Origin: Melitaea cinxia
Taxonomy: Eukaryota > Arthropoda > Insecta > Lepidoptera > Nymphalidae
Reading direction: 5' to 3'
Assembly: GCF_905220565.1 (NCBI RefSeq)
Contig: NC_059404.1
Coordinates: forward strand, 4,492,472-4,556,471
DNA: 64,000 bases
Below are positions 10,362 to 24,400 of this stretch, piece by piece. A model generated the notes under the pieces. The model was not told the DNA's origin. It searched no databases and saw only the letters and a program-made list of their open reading frames with translations. Every line of letters starts with the position of its first letter. The stretch's first letter is position 1. The position numbers and the translations under genes were made by a program.

Positions 10362-13088
10362 ATGGTTGACTGGGATTTAGTTTTAATAGCACTTCTAGCT
10401 GAAGATGAAGAGAGACAAATAAGAAGTGCTAATTTGACGAAAAGACAATTCTGGGTGCATAATTTATGGAGAACAAGATCTACAAATGGTGAATTCAGCA
10501 ACTTGTTTAATGATTTGAGATACGACATGCGAAAATTCTATGATTATTACAGAATGGACTATGAAAAATTTGAAAAGTTAAGTCATTTGCTAAAATCGCA
10601 TATAAAGAAAAACAAAACTAATTTTCGATCGCCTATACCTGTTACCGAGAGATTGTCTGTATGTTTAAGGTAAGTATATATTACATTACAATGATTCATA
10701 TACCAACGCGTAATACATACAGCTTCCCAGCTAACTTGTTCTAGCTATTATATATTACAATCTAAGTTATGGTATGTGGATAGCTGTTTGTCATTAAGGT
10801 AATTGTATAAGGGTATTCTGTGTTCGCGCTCATGGAAGCAAGACATGCGCTCATGAGCGGCAGGTGACACCACGGAGCATTTACTAATATTAAATTAAAA
10901 GTCTTGATATATTTAGTAATTATTTATTTTTATAATCAGCTATCTACCACAACTGCTACATGGTGGCACTTGACCATCAATCCAGTTGTGTACCTACAGT
11001 ACATTATGACAAAAATGAAAGTATTATAAAATTTTATGAATTTTCATAGTCCGCCAATTCACTATTGGAGTTATTGTCATGTATATCATTATTATTATGA
11101 CGTCTGGATATAGCAGTAGGTATGTATTCTATATGTGTAGCACCATAGTTTGGTTCGGTGTTATATTGTTGTTCGGCCTTACTAAATGAACAAAAATTGT
11201 GTAAAGGATTTGATCTTTCGATTATTGTATTATGGGTTCTGGCAACAGAAGTTGGTACGTATTGCTGAGATGAATGTAATTCATTTGAAATATCGAATCC
11301 TGAACTTGATGTTGAAGGACGACTTGGCTGCACAACTGAAGTTAACTCCACATTTTCCAAATGCTTTATTTCTGCATCAGTAACAATATGTAAAACATCG
11401 CGTTTTATTTCAGCTTGTAATTTTGGTGACAAAGTCTTCGCTGTTGCCGCCATTGCCTGAAAAAATATCTCCATAGGATGTTGTTCCTTTTTTTGGTTTT
11501 CAATGTATTTTTTTAATATTTCTGCTGTTGTTTCCGTATGCTGTGCTTCCGATGACATGTATGATCGCTGACGATCATGTCTAACTGGTCTAGAATCTGA
11601 TGCCTGTGATAAAAACGACATTGGAGATATAGGTGATTGTGCTCCAGGAAAAGGAACAGTTGATGCTGTTTCGGGAGGTTGTGTATTTTCAATATGCTGC
11701 GTATCTTCGGAAAGCTGTGTATCTTCGGAAGAAGAGTCTAAATTTGAGAGCTGAGGTCTATCTTGAAAAAACTTTTGCAGAAATTCAAGTTCCTTTTCAA
11801 ATTTAATTGGTCGTCTCTTTTTGGCAGCGTCACCGCTTTTGTACACCCTGTTTTTTAAGGCTTTTCTATAATTGTTACGAAGGCAGCTCCACGCCTTCTG
11901 GCATTCTTCATCTGTAACAAGAATGAAGTATTTCAAATAACACACGCTTTTAAGTCGTTTACTAAAGCCGGGTCCAGACATGTATCATTTGCACGATCCG
12001 ATCACCGTATTCGTATCCTCGATGCGTATCATGATCGCATATGTATGTATGTAATGATCATGATCATGATCGCATATGTGGACGGGTAATGACGCGTTTA
12101 CCCGTCCACATATGCGATCATGATACGCGGATACGGTGATCGGATCGTGCAAATAATACATGTCTAGACCCGGCTTAATGATTTTTTTTTGTTTTGTTAC
12201 AGGTATTTAATTACAGGAGCTTCTTTTAAGTCTTTAGCTTTTAGCTATCGTATGGGATTCACTACCGTGCGTAATATAGTCCACGAAACCTGTAAAGCAA
12301 TATTTACTGTATTAAGGTCGACTGCATTGCCGAAACCCACGAGCCAACAATGGCAGTCAATTGCAACCGACTTTGATAAATTTTGGAATTTTCCTAACTG
12401 CATTGGGGCAATAGATGGTAAGCATTTCAAGATTAGAGCTCCTAATAACAGTGGAAGTATGTATATCAACTACAAGAAGTTTTTTAGCATCGTTTTATTA
12501 GCTGTCGTGGATGCAAAATACAAATTTGTGATTGTAGATGTCGGAGCATATGGTCGAAATAGCGATGGCGGTATACTCCAAAGCTCTAAATTTGGTTCGA
12601 AACTACGTAATGGGTTTTTATGCATACCACCGGAAAAGGCTTTACCACATTCAACTCAAAAATTACCCCACGTATTTGTCGCCGATGAAGCCTTTCCACT
12701 AACAGAAAATATTATGAGACCATACCCCTCACATCTTTTAAATGATGAAAAAAAAAGGATATTCAATTATCGCTTAAGTAGAGCACGGCGTATTGTAGAA
12801 AATGCTTTTGGGATGTTACAAGAAAGATTTGAATTATTTCAAAAAGGTATAAAAGTTCAACCAAAGTACATTAACAACATCATACTAGCAAGCACGTGTT
12901 TGCATAACTTTATCATTGATGGTCATTCTATGGAGGCGCTTAGCTCTAATACTAATAATGCAATCGATAGAACCAATGATACAGTGTTCAACAATCTCGA
13001 AGGGATGGTTGTAAGAGATTGTTTCACGGAATATTTTTCTAATGTTGGTAACGTGTACTGGCAAAATAAAATTGTTAATAGATGTTAG
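10362..13088 (+). CDS. PIF/Harbinger transposase (HARBI1-like, DDE_Tnp_4), 2 exons
   Basis: Exon 1 is 10362-10669 (ATG in MVDWDLVLIALL) and exon 2 is 12203-13088. The donor AAG|GTAAGT and acceptor TTGTTACAG|G join as ERLSVCLR-YLITGASFKSL with no frame break, giving 397 residues, usual for the family. The catalytic triad is visible: Asp174 in IGAIDGKHF, Asp264 in VFVADEAFPL and Glu302 in RARRIVENAFG. Known Harbinger transposases cut and paste the element in the nucleus and need a Myb/SANT- or MADF-type partner to bind the ends; here that partner is the opposite-strand gene. The 1533-bp intron contains the main exon of the partner gene plus a MITE. The start codon is the first ATG after the GC-rich subterminal repeats; upstream in-frame codons run into the terminus and look non-coding. 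No defect is seen, so the gene could be active. Confidence 0.92.
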
Positions 13089-13260
13089 CTTCTATTTTTG
13101 ACAATAAATAAGTAAAAAATAACTTACGGGTTTTATTCATTTCTTCTGCAATTTTCAGCCATGCGTTCCTTTTCATATGTTGATCCATGTAGAAACGGGA
13201 GGACACATTGTAGATACACTCATGCGAACGAACCAGATTAATAAGCTTTTCTTCATCCAT
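11034..13260 (-). CDS. Harbinger accessory MADF/BESS DNA-binding protein, 2 exons
   Basis: Exon 1 is 13260-13128 (MDEEKLINLVRSHECIYN) and exon 2 is 11911-11034. The donor CCC|GTAAGTT and acceptor TTGTTACAG|A join as EEMNKT-HEECQKAWSCL, giving 336 residues. Residues 1 to about 90 form a MADF (Myb/SANT-like) DNA-binding domain with its spaced tryptophans and basic end (NNYRKALKNR). A Ser/Gln/Pro-rich linker follows. Residues about 191-228 (EIFFQAMAATAKTLSPKLQ...) look like a BESS protein-interaction motif. In this superfamily the second protein helps transposase nuclear entry and end recognition. The 1216-bp intron contains the transposase's catalytic exon on the other strand. No stop or frameshift. 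A host-domesticated MADF gene is unlikely because it lies within the element's inverted repeats. Confidence 0.9.
11966..12175. mobile_element. 210-bp foldback MITE nested in the Harbinger introns
   Basis: Ends AGCCGGGTC...GACCCGGCT with TAA on both sides (11963-11965 and 12176-12178). The two halves are near-complete reverse complements (for example GATCCGATCACCGTAT against its mirror near 12140). It lies in the overlap of both gene introns. TWA duplication and ends suggest a Harbinger-derived MITE. Confidence 0.85.
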
Positions 13261-13745
13261 TTTTCCGTATTTTACGTGAAAGTAATATTATTATATCGCG
13301 TACGCACGTGCTAATCACTTTTCATGCGCAGTCAGTGTTGTGAGAGACAGACATAAAATGGCGCGCGCCAGTGTGTTTTCTCCCTCCCTTGCCCCCGCGC
13401 ACAGACCGGACTGCGCCCCACCGAAATGCTGCACAAGTTTCAACCTTATTTCAACTATCTAGCAATCATAATTCCTCGACCCCAAAGTGACCCACACGTC
13501 TCGCGGGATGCAATGGCGCGCCGCGTCATCCCGTGGAATGAAAAAGCAAGACACGTCATGCCGCCGCATTCTGTGGCGTGTCGTGTCATGCCGCAGCATC
13601 CTGCGGCACGTTGCGGCATCGTGGTACCAAAATAAAGTAACATAAATTCTAAACTCATTGAAATAAGGTTCAAAATAACTTAATTAGTGTTAAAATCCTT
13701 TGCTATGACGCACCGTGCCGTGCCGGCAATGGGCGCCGGCCTTTA

Positions 13746-13800
13746 TGGCTAATTAGCCATTTCTTCCAGACAACCCGTAGGCATTTAGAACAAACCTATT
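13746..13800 (-). mobile_element. LINE 3' end, piece right of the Harbinger insertion
   Basis: In minus orientation it reads GGTTGTCTGGAAGAAATGGC and continues, across the transposon, into 10158-10079. Together they restore one LINE 3' tail. Confidence 0.6.
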
Positions 13801-13849
13801 CACTAAGACATTTTAGCAGTGATTGAATTTTAAGCATTTATAACATTGT

Positions 13850-14400
13850 AATACCAGAAGGATATAAGTGTGTACTTTATATCTCTATCAGTCTAATAAA
13901 ATATATTCAGGTAGAGAAGTACCTGAAAATGTTATTGTTATGGTTGACATAAAGTTAAATTGTTTTTTTTTGCGTTTCATAAATCTACGTATTCCAACGT
14001 CTCTATCACAGCAAATTTTTTCAAATAATTCTTTGTTTCCTATTTCTTTAGGAATATAGCTAATAACACCTACCCTTCCCACCGAGGATCCAGGTATATA
14101 TGCCCTTAAATTATGTTCTAATAAGCATCGGGATTTCAGGAAGTCGTTGGCTAAAGCTGCCTGTTTAAAAGATATTGTAATTTTATTTGCATTAATTAAT
14201 TCTTCCTCGTTCATGAACCCCCTTGATATTTCCGAAATATTTGGAGAGGTTCAAGGGATTAAGTTACCAAAATTTATTTCCTTAACTAAATATTCTATGT
14301 AAACTACAAAGTTCCCATTTGAAATATTATCGGGATATTGTCTTGTGTATCCGTTTTTGATGTATGGCTTATTACTTATCTATAGTCAGAGTCGTAATTC
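13850..14400 (-). pseudogene. LINE ORF1 (gag-like) RNA-binding fragment
   Basis: Reading leftwards, an N-terminal piece with NGNFVVYIEYLVKEINFGNL is followed after a frame change by a 108-codon open stretch with INANKITISFKQAALANDFL, HNLRAYIPGSSVGRVGVISY and ITITFSGTSLPEYILLD. The alternation of a FVVYIE strand, a KITI strand and an ITITFSGTSLP strand is characteristic of ORF1 proteins of jockey-like LINEs in moths. The zinc knuckles that should follow are missing: the sequence passes within about 100 bp to a LINE 3' tail, so this copy is internally deleted as well as frameshifted. Family assignment is from motif recognition only. Confidence 0.6.
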
Positions 14401-14734
14401 TTCTTTTTTTACTGGATATGAACTTCACCGATCTCTCCTCCTCATCTCTATCGCTTTCTCCTTGAATTTTTATTATTTAACTATTAAATTTACTAAAAAT
14501 ACTATTAAATTAATTTTATTACAACAAAAGAGACCTCATCTGTAGTGTTTTCAAATTATTGCCATAACCAAAGTAATGAAAAAAAAATTTTTTTAATCGA
14601 TTAGTTGCAGAAGATTTTTGAAGATTGTAGCATTTAGTCAAGTTGAAAAAAAACGTTGCGACACTAGTCATTGAGCTGAACTATTTCTAGCACAGCTAAA
14701 TATAGAATAGCTGACGATAAAAACCATTGAGTAA

Positions 14735-15165
14735 ATTAAAAATGTTAACATACGGAGTCGAGACGTGGACACTGACGAAGAGGTAACGAAGAGGACTGGT
14801 CCACAAATTTAAAGTTGAGCGCAACTAGCAATGAAACGGGCTATGCTTGGAGTTTCTCTCAAAGATAGGATTAGAAATTAAACTATCCGCGAGAGAACGA
14901 AAATAACCGACGTAGCCCACAGAATTAACAAGTTGAAGTGGCAGTGGGTTGGTAATCTGTGTAGCAGGACCGATGGCCGTTGGAGTAGACGGGTCCTGGA
15001 GTGGAGTCCGCGTCTTGGCAAACGCAGTGTGAAACGTCCTCCGGTCCGTTGGACCGACGATCTACGTAAGATTGCCGGTGTAGTCTGGATGAGGATTGCG
15101 GAAGACCGGGATGACTGGCGCGAACTTGGGGAGGCCTATGTCCAGCAGTGCATAAATTAGGTAAA
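14735..15165 (+). pseudogene. RTE-type LINE reverse transcriptase, C-terminal end
   Basis: It starts MLTYGVETWTLTKR and, after stops near 14788 and 14880 and small frame breaks, reads INKLKWQWVGNLCSRTDGRW and VRWTDDLRKIAGVVWMRIAE, ending LGEAYVQQCIN just before the stop at 15158-15160. This is the conserved tail of RTE-like endonuclease-reverse transcriptases of Lepidoptera. It is 5'-truncated, with no palm domain. Related 3' ends at 55722 and 60068 match closely at DNA level. Confidence 0.85.
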
Positions 15166-15764
15166 GTATAGCATGATTTAAAATTTGTTTCTTTGTTCTT
15201 GAATAGACATCAACGTTTAAAGACTGATGAGTTTTAATTAGCAGTACAGTTAGTATATTTTTTTTTTGTTTGGGTTTTTATTTAAAAAGCAAGGTGTATT
15301 GTGAAAAAATTCTCATTGAAATTGGTTTGTATCATTTAATCGCCCTAAAAATGTACAATACAGATGCCGACATTCCCAAACAGCATAACAAGTGTAAAGT
15401 CGATGACAATACTCACACGCAACATGCAATTAACTGGCTTTAAAAATTATTATCACCGGCTTTCGACACAATTATACTGAGAATATACGCATAACATGAT
15501 TTGGATAACAGTCTACAATGTATCAGGAATAGGAATAATTAAATGTTTACGTACAATATTTTATTGCAGATTTTTTTATACTACATAATTAAATAAATTG
15601 CGTTTCCTGATGATGCACTGAAAGTGTAACACTTAACACATAAGTCCTCGCACCACTATGAGGGTGAGGTTTCACACATTCGATTCCACGGCCGTCCACT
15701 CCAGATAGTATACACTGAAACCTCATCTAGGATGGCAGTAGTAGTGTTCTTAAAAGTAATTAGC

Positions 15765-17560
<1,796 letters not shown>

Positions 17561-18110
17561 TTTTTTGTTAATTTGGGTGCGGCGATCGAGAACTGAAATA
17601 AATACCGCACTGGTAAACGAGAAGATACTTTACTTAACGCGATTTGTAGTAAATTAGCTATAGAGACTTGACAGTTTGACCGCAGAGGGTTACGTAATTT
17701 ACTGGGGCTATGTAACGGAGTCAGATAAGTTTATTAAATATCTACGAATTTACGTAAGTAACAAAATTTTAAGACTAAGCACAGATAGTTAAATTAGGAA
17801 CAGATATATTATAATATAAAATACGCGGAAGGCGGCGGAAAATGGCTGAATCGGCGAGCTATACAGGTTCAAATTCAATGACTATCTTCAATGATAACTT
17901 ACAAAATCACTGTAAAATATTTGCACCGGGACACACTATGCGCTTTTCTTTAATGATATTACCACTTCGTATTAGACAATGATATAAGATTTGTACACTT
18001 ATTCACGATTAGATAGTTCACAATTTCTGTGACACTTACCAAAGAACACCGAGAAGGAGGAGACCGGCCTTTGGAATGTTCAATTTCTGAGTGGTCGAGT
18101 TACACAGAGT

Positions 18111-18412
18111 ATAAATTCTGAGCTCGTGCCTCGTATTGGCTGTTTTGCGCAGTATGCGTAACTTCCTCACGGCGCAGCCAACTATTGATCGGAATGCGCG
18201 AATGACATAGGCGTAAAATACTTACTACTTTAAATATGATGTAAAGGTAAGTAAAGCTATTATATTTAAGATACAAAATATTTTTTTGATTTTTAAATAG
18301 GTTCAAATATAGTTTTCAGTAATATTATTTTATAAATAAAACTTACACTTTAGTATATATTTTTGGACGAATACAGTTCTTCGTTTGACTAGTCCATTAT
18401 TCTACATTCGAC
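18111..18412. promoter_or_regulatory. Shared divergent promoter of ATPsynC and JAZF1
   Basis: About 300 bp separates the presumed first exon of the minus-strand c-subunit gene from the JAZF1 start codon at 18413. On the minus side a TTTATAC box lies about 10-20 bp before the presumed leader. Both genes are housekeeping types, consistent with a bidirectional promoter. Transcription starts are inferred. Confidence 0.5.
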
Positions 18413-21400
18413 ATGGCCGTCTTTATGCTGAACATATGTAAATTTAACGGATGTGGCATAACATTTCCACGACTTTCGGACTTAATTGAACACATCGAAG
18501 ATGTCCATATCGGTGAGTATCAAATATTTTTTATTCTAATCATCCATAATTCTCATCTCATGCTTGCAAAAATTACGTTGACCCTCCCATAATACGTCTT
18601 ATCAATATATCAAAGTTGCCAACATTGATTAACTTCAAGCTGTAAAATACGAATTAAATGCGGGAATATTTATTTTAATATATAGAATGCTAGAAATAAT
18701 TCTTCGTTGATTAACGTCTGCACTAACAAAATAATGTTTTTCGACCCTATTTATAATTGTAAACATTGAACAGCTGATGCGATTCAGAAGTGGCAACGTT
18801 GAAAATTGAACATATAATACAGCATGTAACTCGCGGTTTTGCGTTTTGAATGTTTCAGATTACGATCCCGCAGTCGTTGAGCAAAAGGAAGCTTCACAAC
18901 CTGCATGTATACCACTGAGCTATGTGTTGAAATTCTTTACGGAAGCATCGAGGCGGGAAATTCAAAACATGCCAGCGGCAGCCGACGTGCGTAGGCGCTT
19001 GCTCTCTGCACCGAAAACTCCTTCAGTGAGAAGCAGTACACCTACAGGTTATTGATAAATCTAATGACTTAACATTAATGTACGTTGAGGTTAAATAATT
19101 GCTATTTAGTTGTTTAAGATTGTAATTATATTTTCAAATACAATCTACATGGTTATTATCACACAATAATCATTTAATTTTGTACTGTTTTAAATAGAAA
19201 TATTATAATATGAAAATTTGATACTTGAGTACATAAATAGATAAGTACACGTAAGGTTTAATAATTTATCTTTTTAGATAAAAAAATAGGTAAAAAAACT
19301 TTTTAAGTTAAACGGTTTTATGTTAAACATACATTGCAATGTTTAAGATAAATGTACTAAAAACCAAAAAATAATAAAATAGATACAGTCGTGGGAATTA
19401 TAAACATATGCATAGACTAGACTAAAATAAAACCGTGGGGCACGTCAATTGTCTACAATCGTTGATTAAAATGTTTGTTTTGTAATGTTACACTATAATT
19501 AGGCAGTTGTTCAACCGACAAAGATGGACGTGTGATAAGTAGGGCTAGAATGTGGAAATAAGCTAGCAAGCTCGATTATAAGCGAGTTTTAGGGTTTCAT
19601 AGTGGTGAGCGAGTAGTACTTTTATCATATGTTTTGTCGATTAAAGACAAACTACGAGCAGTGAAACGATTCCTCGCCAGCCAGCAGTGTGAATGTCCAA
19701 CGATAAACTTGTTGAAACATCTCTTTTATTTACATGGAGTGTATAACTATTGGAATTTCCATGAGCAAGAAAATAGTAAGTAATTTCCTCACCGTCTGCG
19801 GGCCAACTGCCTATTTTAACGACGAATTAAACGATTCTTCTATCGCAAATTAAGTCGATAATTTGTAGACAATTGACGTGCCCCACGGTTTTATTTTAGT
19901 CTAGTCTATGCATATGTTTATAATTCCCACGACTGTATCTATTTTATTATTTTTTGGTTTTTAGTACATTTATCTTAAACATTGCAATGTATGTTTAACA
20001 TAAAACCGTTTAACTTAAAAAGTTTTTTTACCTATTTTTATTTTCTAGTTTTTAGTTTTTATTTCGCATTCTGTTTAATTCATTTAGTGCTTCATTATTG
20101 CAAGGCCCATCTTAAATATTGAGGTTGTATAGTGCACTGTATTCTTCTTGTCAAGCCCTTTTATTTGATACCCATATTGGTGGGATTGATAAAAAATTGT
20201 TATCAGACATTTGGTAGCGGCGGCCAGCTTAGATTTCAATTTTGCATAGTAAATTGTATTCTACTTGTTGAGACCTTTCATTTGATACCCATGTTGATGG
20301 GATTGATAAAACCTAAGTTATCCGCCATTTTGTAGAGGCCGCCATCTTGGATTTTAATTTTATATAGTACATTGATTATACTGGTTGAGCACTTTCATTT
20401 GATACTGATTGACATTTGACATTGATTATGGGATCGATAAAACCTACGTTATCCGCTATTTTGTAGCGGCCGCCATCTTGTATTTCAATTTTTTTATAGT
20501 ATATTGTATTCTGCTTGTTGAGCCCTTTCATTTGATACCCATATTGATGGGATTGATAAAACCTACGTTATCCGCCATTTTGTAGCGGCCGCCATCTTGG
20601 ATTTCAATTTTTTATAGTATATTGTATTCTGCTTGTTGAGCCCTTTCATTTGATACTCATATTGATGAGATTAATAAAACATAAATTATCCGCCATTTTG
20701 TAGCGGCGGCCATCTTGAATTTATAATGATAATGAATAAACATAATTGTATTGTCACCAAAATCCAAAGTGTATACAAAATTTCAGATTAATCGGTTGAC
20801 AGGAAGAGGGTGAAATTTGAATTACTAAATTTGACCCAAGAATAAATAATAAAAAATAAAAAAACAAACGGGGTGAGCTAAATAAAACCGTTTAAAAACA
20901 ACACAACAGTTACATATTTAAGCTAAGATCTAGACTAGGAAAAACCGAATTAGAAAAACCGAATTATGAGATTTTGGGTGTGGAGGGCGGAGGGTGTAGG
21001 CGAATCTATACAAGGTAACACTGTCACACCTCAAAACCCCATGGTTATGGAGATATCCATGGTTAAAGTTTTGAGGTTAGAAGAAGAATTTAAAGCTATT
21101 ATAATACCTTTGAGCTCGTACTGTTTGCATTGTGTGACAAATCGACACTTTTAAACAAAACAACGCGTCAGACATAATATTCTAATAAAATTAGTAACAT
21201 TGCGTGCTAGAATATAGGTTTAGAAATTCGAAAAATACCCAAAACCGAATCGGAGCACCCCACTGTCCACGTGGTCTTGGTCTGTCCTACCCCTAGAGTG
21301 TTTTTTATGCCGCGGAGGCGCGGAGGGAGGGCAGCCCTCGCCCGCCGTTCGAAAGCGCGCGAACGAATGCGTAGAGGAGCGGCTGAGGCTCCGCTGCGGA

Positions 21401-24400
21401 ACGGAGCATGAGTGAGCGTGCTTTCGCATGCAAGGGCGGAAGGGCTGCACTTCCCGCAGCGCCGGAGCCAAGCGTTTCTCTAACTTTAAAGGTGGCAGAT
21501 TAATTTGAAAAAACGCGTGTGAAATTTGAAAATAACGTGTGAAAGCTACGAAATTCTTCTTCTAACCTCAAAACTTTAACCATGGATATCTCCATAACCA
21601 TGGGGTTTTGAGGTGTGACAGTGGTACCAGGGGTAGCGTTCATTTCGTTTCCAAAAATTTGGAGCAGCCCGTCTGGGGAAGTAACACTCGACCTTGCGGA
21701 AGGTTTTACCTAAATAACATTGCTCTCAAGTAGCGTTGTATTCCTGTGGTGAGTAAGGTGGCCAGAGTGTTGCAGGCGTCTAAATTCTACGGTAACCGCT
21801 TACCATCTCGCTTATTTGAAAACCCAGCGGTATAAAATAAAAAGGAGTGTGCTTTAGACCACACCACTCAAGTAAAACTTTCTATATTCACTGATTTATA
21901 TCTCCTTTTCAACTTCCTTTCGCCTCGCTCTATCACACTTTTAGTTACGTTCTCGTCTCGCATTCACCAGCTTACTCCCCAAGTCCAGCGTAGGTAAAGA
22001 AGTTTTATTATAAAAAATTACGTATTACAGGTAGCGAGGTAGATGAGGACGAGCTCATGAGCCCTTCAGAAGACAGCAACGACTCTTGGACCACAGTAGA
22101 AGAGTACAGCTCCGAGTTTATATTGCGGTATGGGGTCAAGTAAGTTATTTATAACTAACACGTAACCAAATACAATTTTATTGATTCAGGGACGACTCCT
22201 TCTTTGGAGCAGCCGACTGGGCAACCTCATCTTAGAAGAGGATCGCAGCCACATAATACTGCTCTCAAGTTGCAATGCTTTCATTATGTGATTTAAATAT
22301 AAATCGTTAATATGAGTCGAATTTAGGAGATAGACTTTTTTTAAACGATTCGTTTTGCTCACGGACAATTTAATTTGTGTCCACATCATTTTTTTAATAT
22401 AGGGACCGGATTTTAATAATTGTCGGTAACTAAATGTTGACGAATGATACTTTTTTAAAGATTTATTTCGACATCTTGGACCATGTATATATTATATTTA
22501 TAAGTTTTAGTAATTCGTTGTAAGATATGCGCGTATGTTCCGATTAGTCGCGCTTTTCATATCACTGAACTTTCGATTGCTTTATATATTAGTAAAATCT
22601 TGTGAAGAAAAACATTGCAGAAATTTGGATGTTTAGGCACTATATGGAGTAGGTATGGGATGCGTCAGTGAACAGTGAAGTGTTGGAAAGAAACCTTGTT
22701 TATCAATGATCATAAACTAAATATGCTCTAGCTATTATAAGAGCAATTTGTTATTTATATTTCTAAGATTTTCTCATGTTTATTTCAGAATGAACGCCAA
22801 TGCATCATCAGGAATTTTAGGTCCCGCTGCCCAAGAGAAGCCCTTCGCTTGTCCAGTACCGGGTTGTAAGAAGCGATATAAAAATGTTAATGGCATTAAG
22901 TACCACTCCAAGAATGGACACAAGAAAGACGGCAAGTAAGTATATTGGATTATGGCATACAATTTTTTGTAATTATTTTTTTTAAATAAAATATTTAGTA
23001 TAATTTAGCCTTGACCGTTAGGTTAGGTTAGCGTGCTTAAAGCTTTGATAATACACGTTTTGAAACCAATTATAAATCAAAATCACATTGGTTGGGTCTA
23101 CCATAGTGAATTTTATTATTACTCCATCGTAACTGAGGTAGGGCACAGCAGGAAATATTTTTGAGTAGGATTTCTCTTAATCTGGAGAAGTACCTCGCCC
23201 TTACAGGAGATTATTATATGCTAAATAATACTGCTTTAAAATCAGTGTTGTGGTCTTGTGGTGAGTTAGATGGTCAGAGTTCTTGCGATGCTTCTGCTAT
23301 TGCAGGCGTCTATAAGCTACGGTAATTGCTTACTATCAGGTGAGCCCCGTACGCTCGTTTACCGACCTGGTTGTTTAAAAAAAATCATATGATTGGAAAT
23401 TATTCTTCGTTGTAATAGTCTAAGATCCGAACTTGACACTACACACACTTGACGACTTTCACTAATCTGTTTGATGAAAAAAAATATAATTTATATTTAC
23501 TTTCGTATATTAAAAAATAAATATCCAACGGGTTGGCTGAAAAACTTATGGCTCGATCTTCAACTGAAATATTTTATTTTATTTTATTGTCGATCAATAG
23601 CATATTAAAGTTTTGTACATAGAAAGTATCCAGTCGTGCCCACTGCAGCTACGTTTAGGCAAAAACTGTTATCTGGGCCTAAAAAACGTCTCACAGCCCA
23701 AGAATATTTCTGGAAGAAATGGGTATTTTTTGAATTTCCTTACGTAACACTATACGGTCTTTTGACCGAGATATAAAATTAGTATAATAATTAGTTTTAA
23801 TTAATATACTTATATGTTATAAGTATTTGATAACAGTAAAATAGTGGTAGGTATGTCTTAAAATTCATAGTAGATATTATATAACTTGTAGAAGTGAACA
23901 TTAGTAAACCGATAAATTTCTTATATTATATTTGATTGTAATTGACGACACGTTGACGCAGCGATCACAGCACTGGCTGTTGCGCTAACGTTCGATCGCC
24001 GTACATGACAAACTTTTATATTGGCCATATATAGATGTTTGTGGTAGTCTGGGCGTTTGTGCTTGTATATTGTGTTTCCGGACCCCCGACATAGGAGATA
24101 ATCCTACTGGGGGCTGTTGAGTGTGAAGCGTTTATTATTATTATAATTTCTAGAATTACTGGTATATACAATAGTTTCTCATTCATAATTTACCTATCAC
24201 TTAGTGCTCTAGAATTGTGTGCAATTATACAATGTAAGTACTGTTAGTAATGATTATTAATTGTATACATTTGGTTAACTATTCAAATATTTTATTTCCA
24301 GGGTAAAAAAGGCATACAAATGCCAATGCGGCAAAAGCTACAAAACAGCGCAAGGGCTTAAAAGTCACTCGATATCGCAGCACATCGTCCCAACCCCTAG

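Larger units (their letters stand above)
10162..13742 (+). mobile_element. PIF/Harbinger DNA transposon, apparently complete
   Basis: The ends are inverted repeats: AGGCCGGCGCCCACTG at the left, and the right end reads AGGCCGGCGCCCATTG inward. They are flanked by TTA at 10159-10161 and 13743-13745, the 3-bp TWA-type target duplication of this superfamily. Next to each end lie GC-rich subterminal repeats of the type GGCATCCCGTGGCGT (about 10180-10300 and 13500-13625), likely protein-binding sites. Inside are the two expected genes: a DDE_Tnp_4 transposase on plus and a MADF/BESS DNA-binding protein on minus. Both are free of stops and frameshifts when spliced, so the copy may be autonomous or recently so. 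A 210-bp MITE sits in its centre. Confidence 0.93.
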
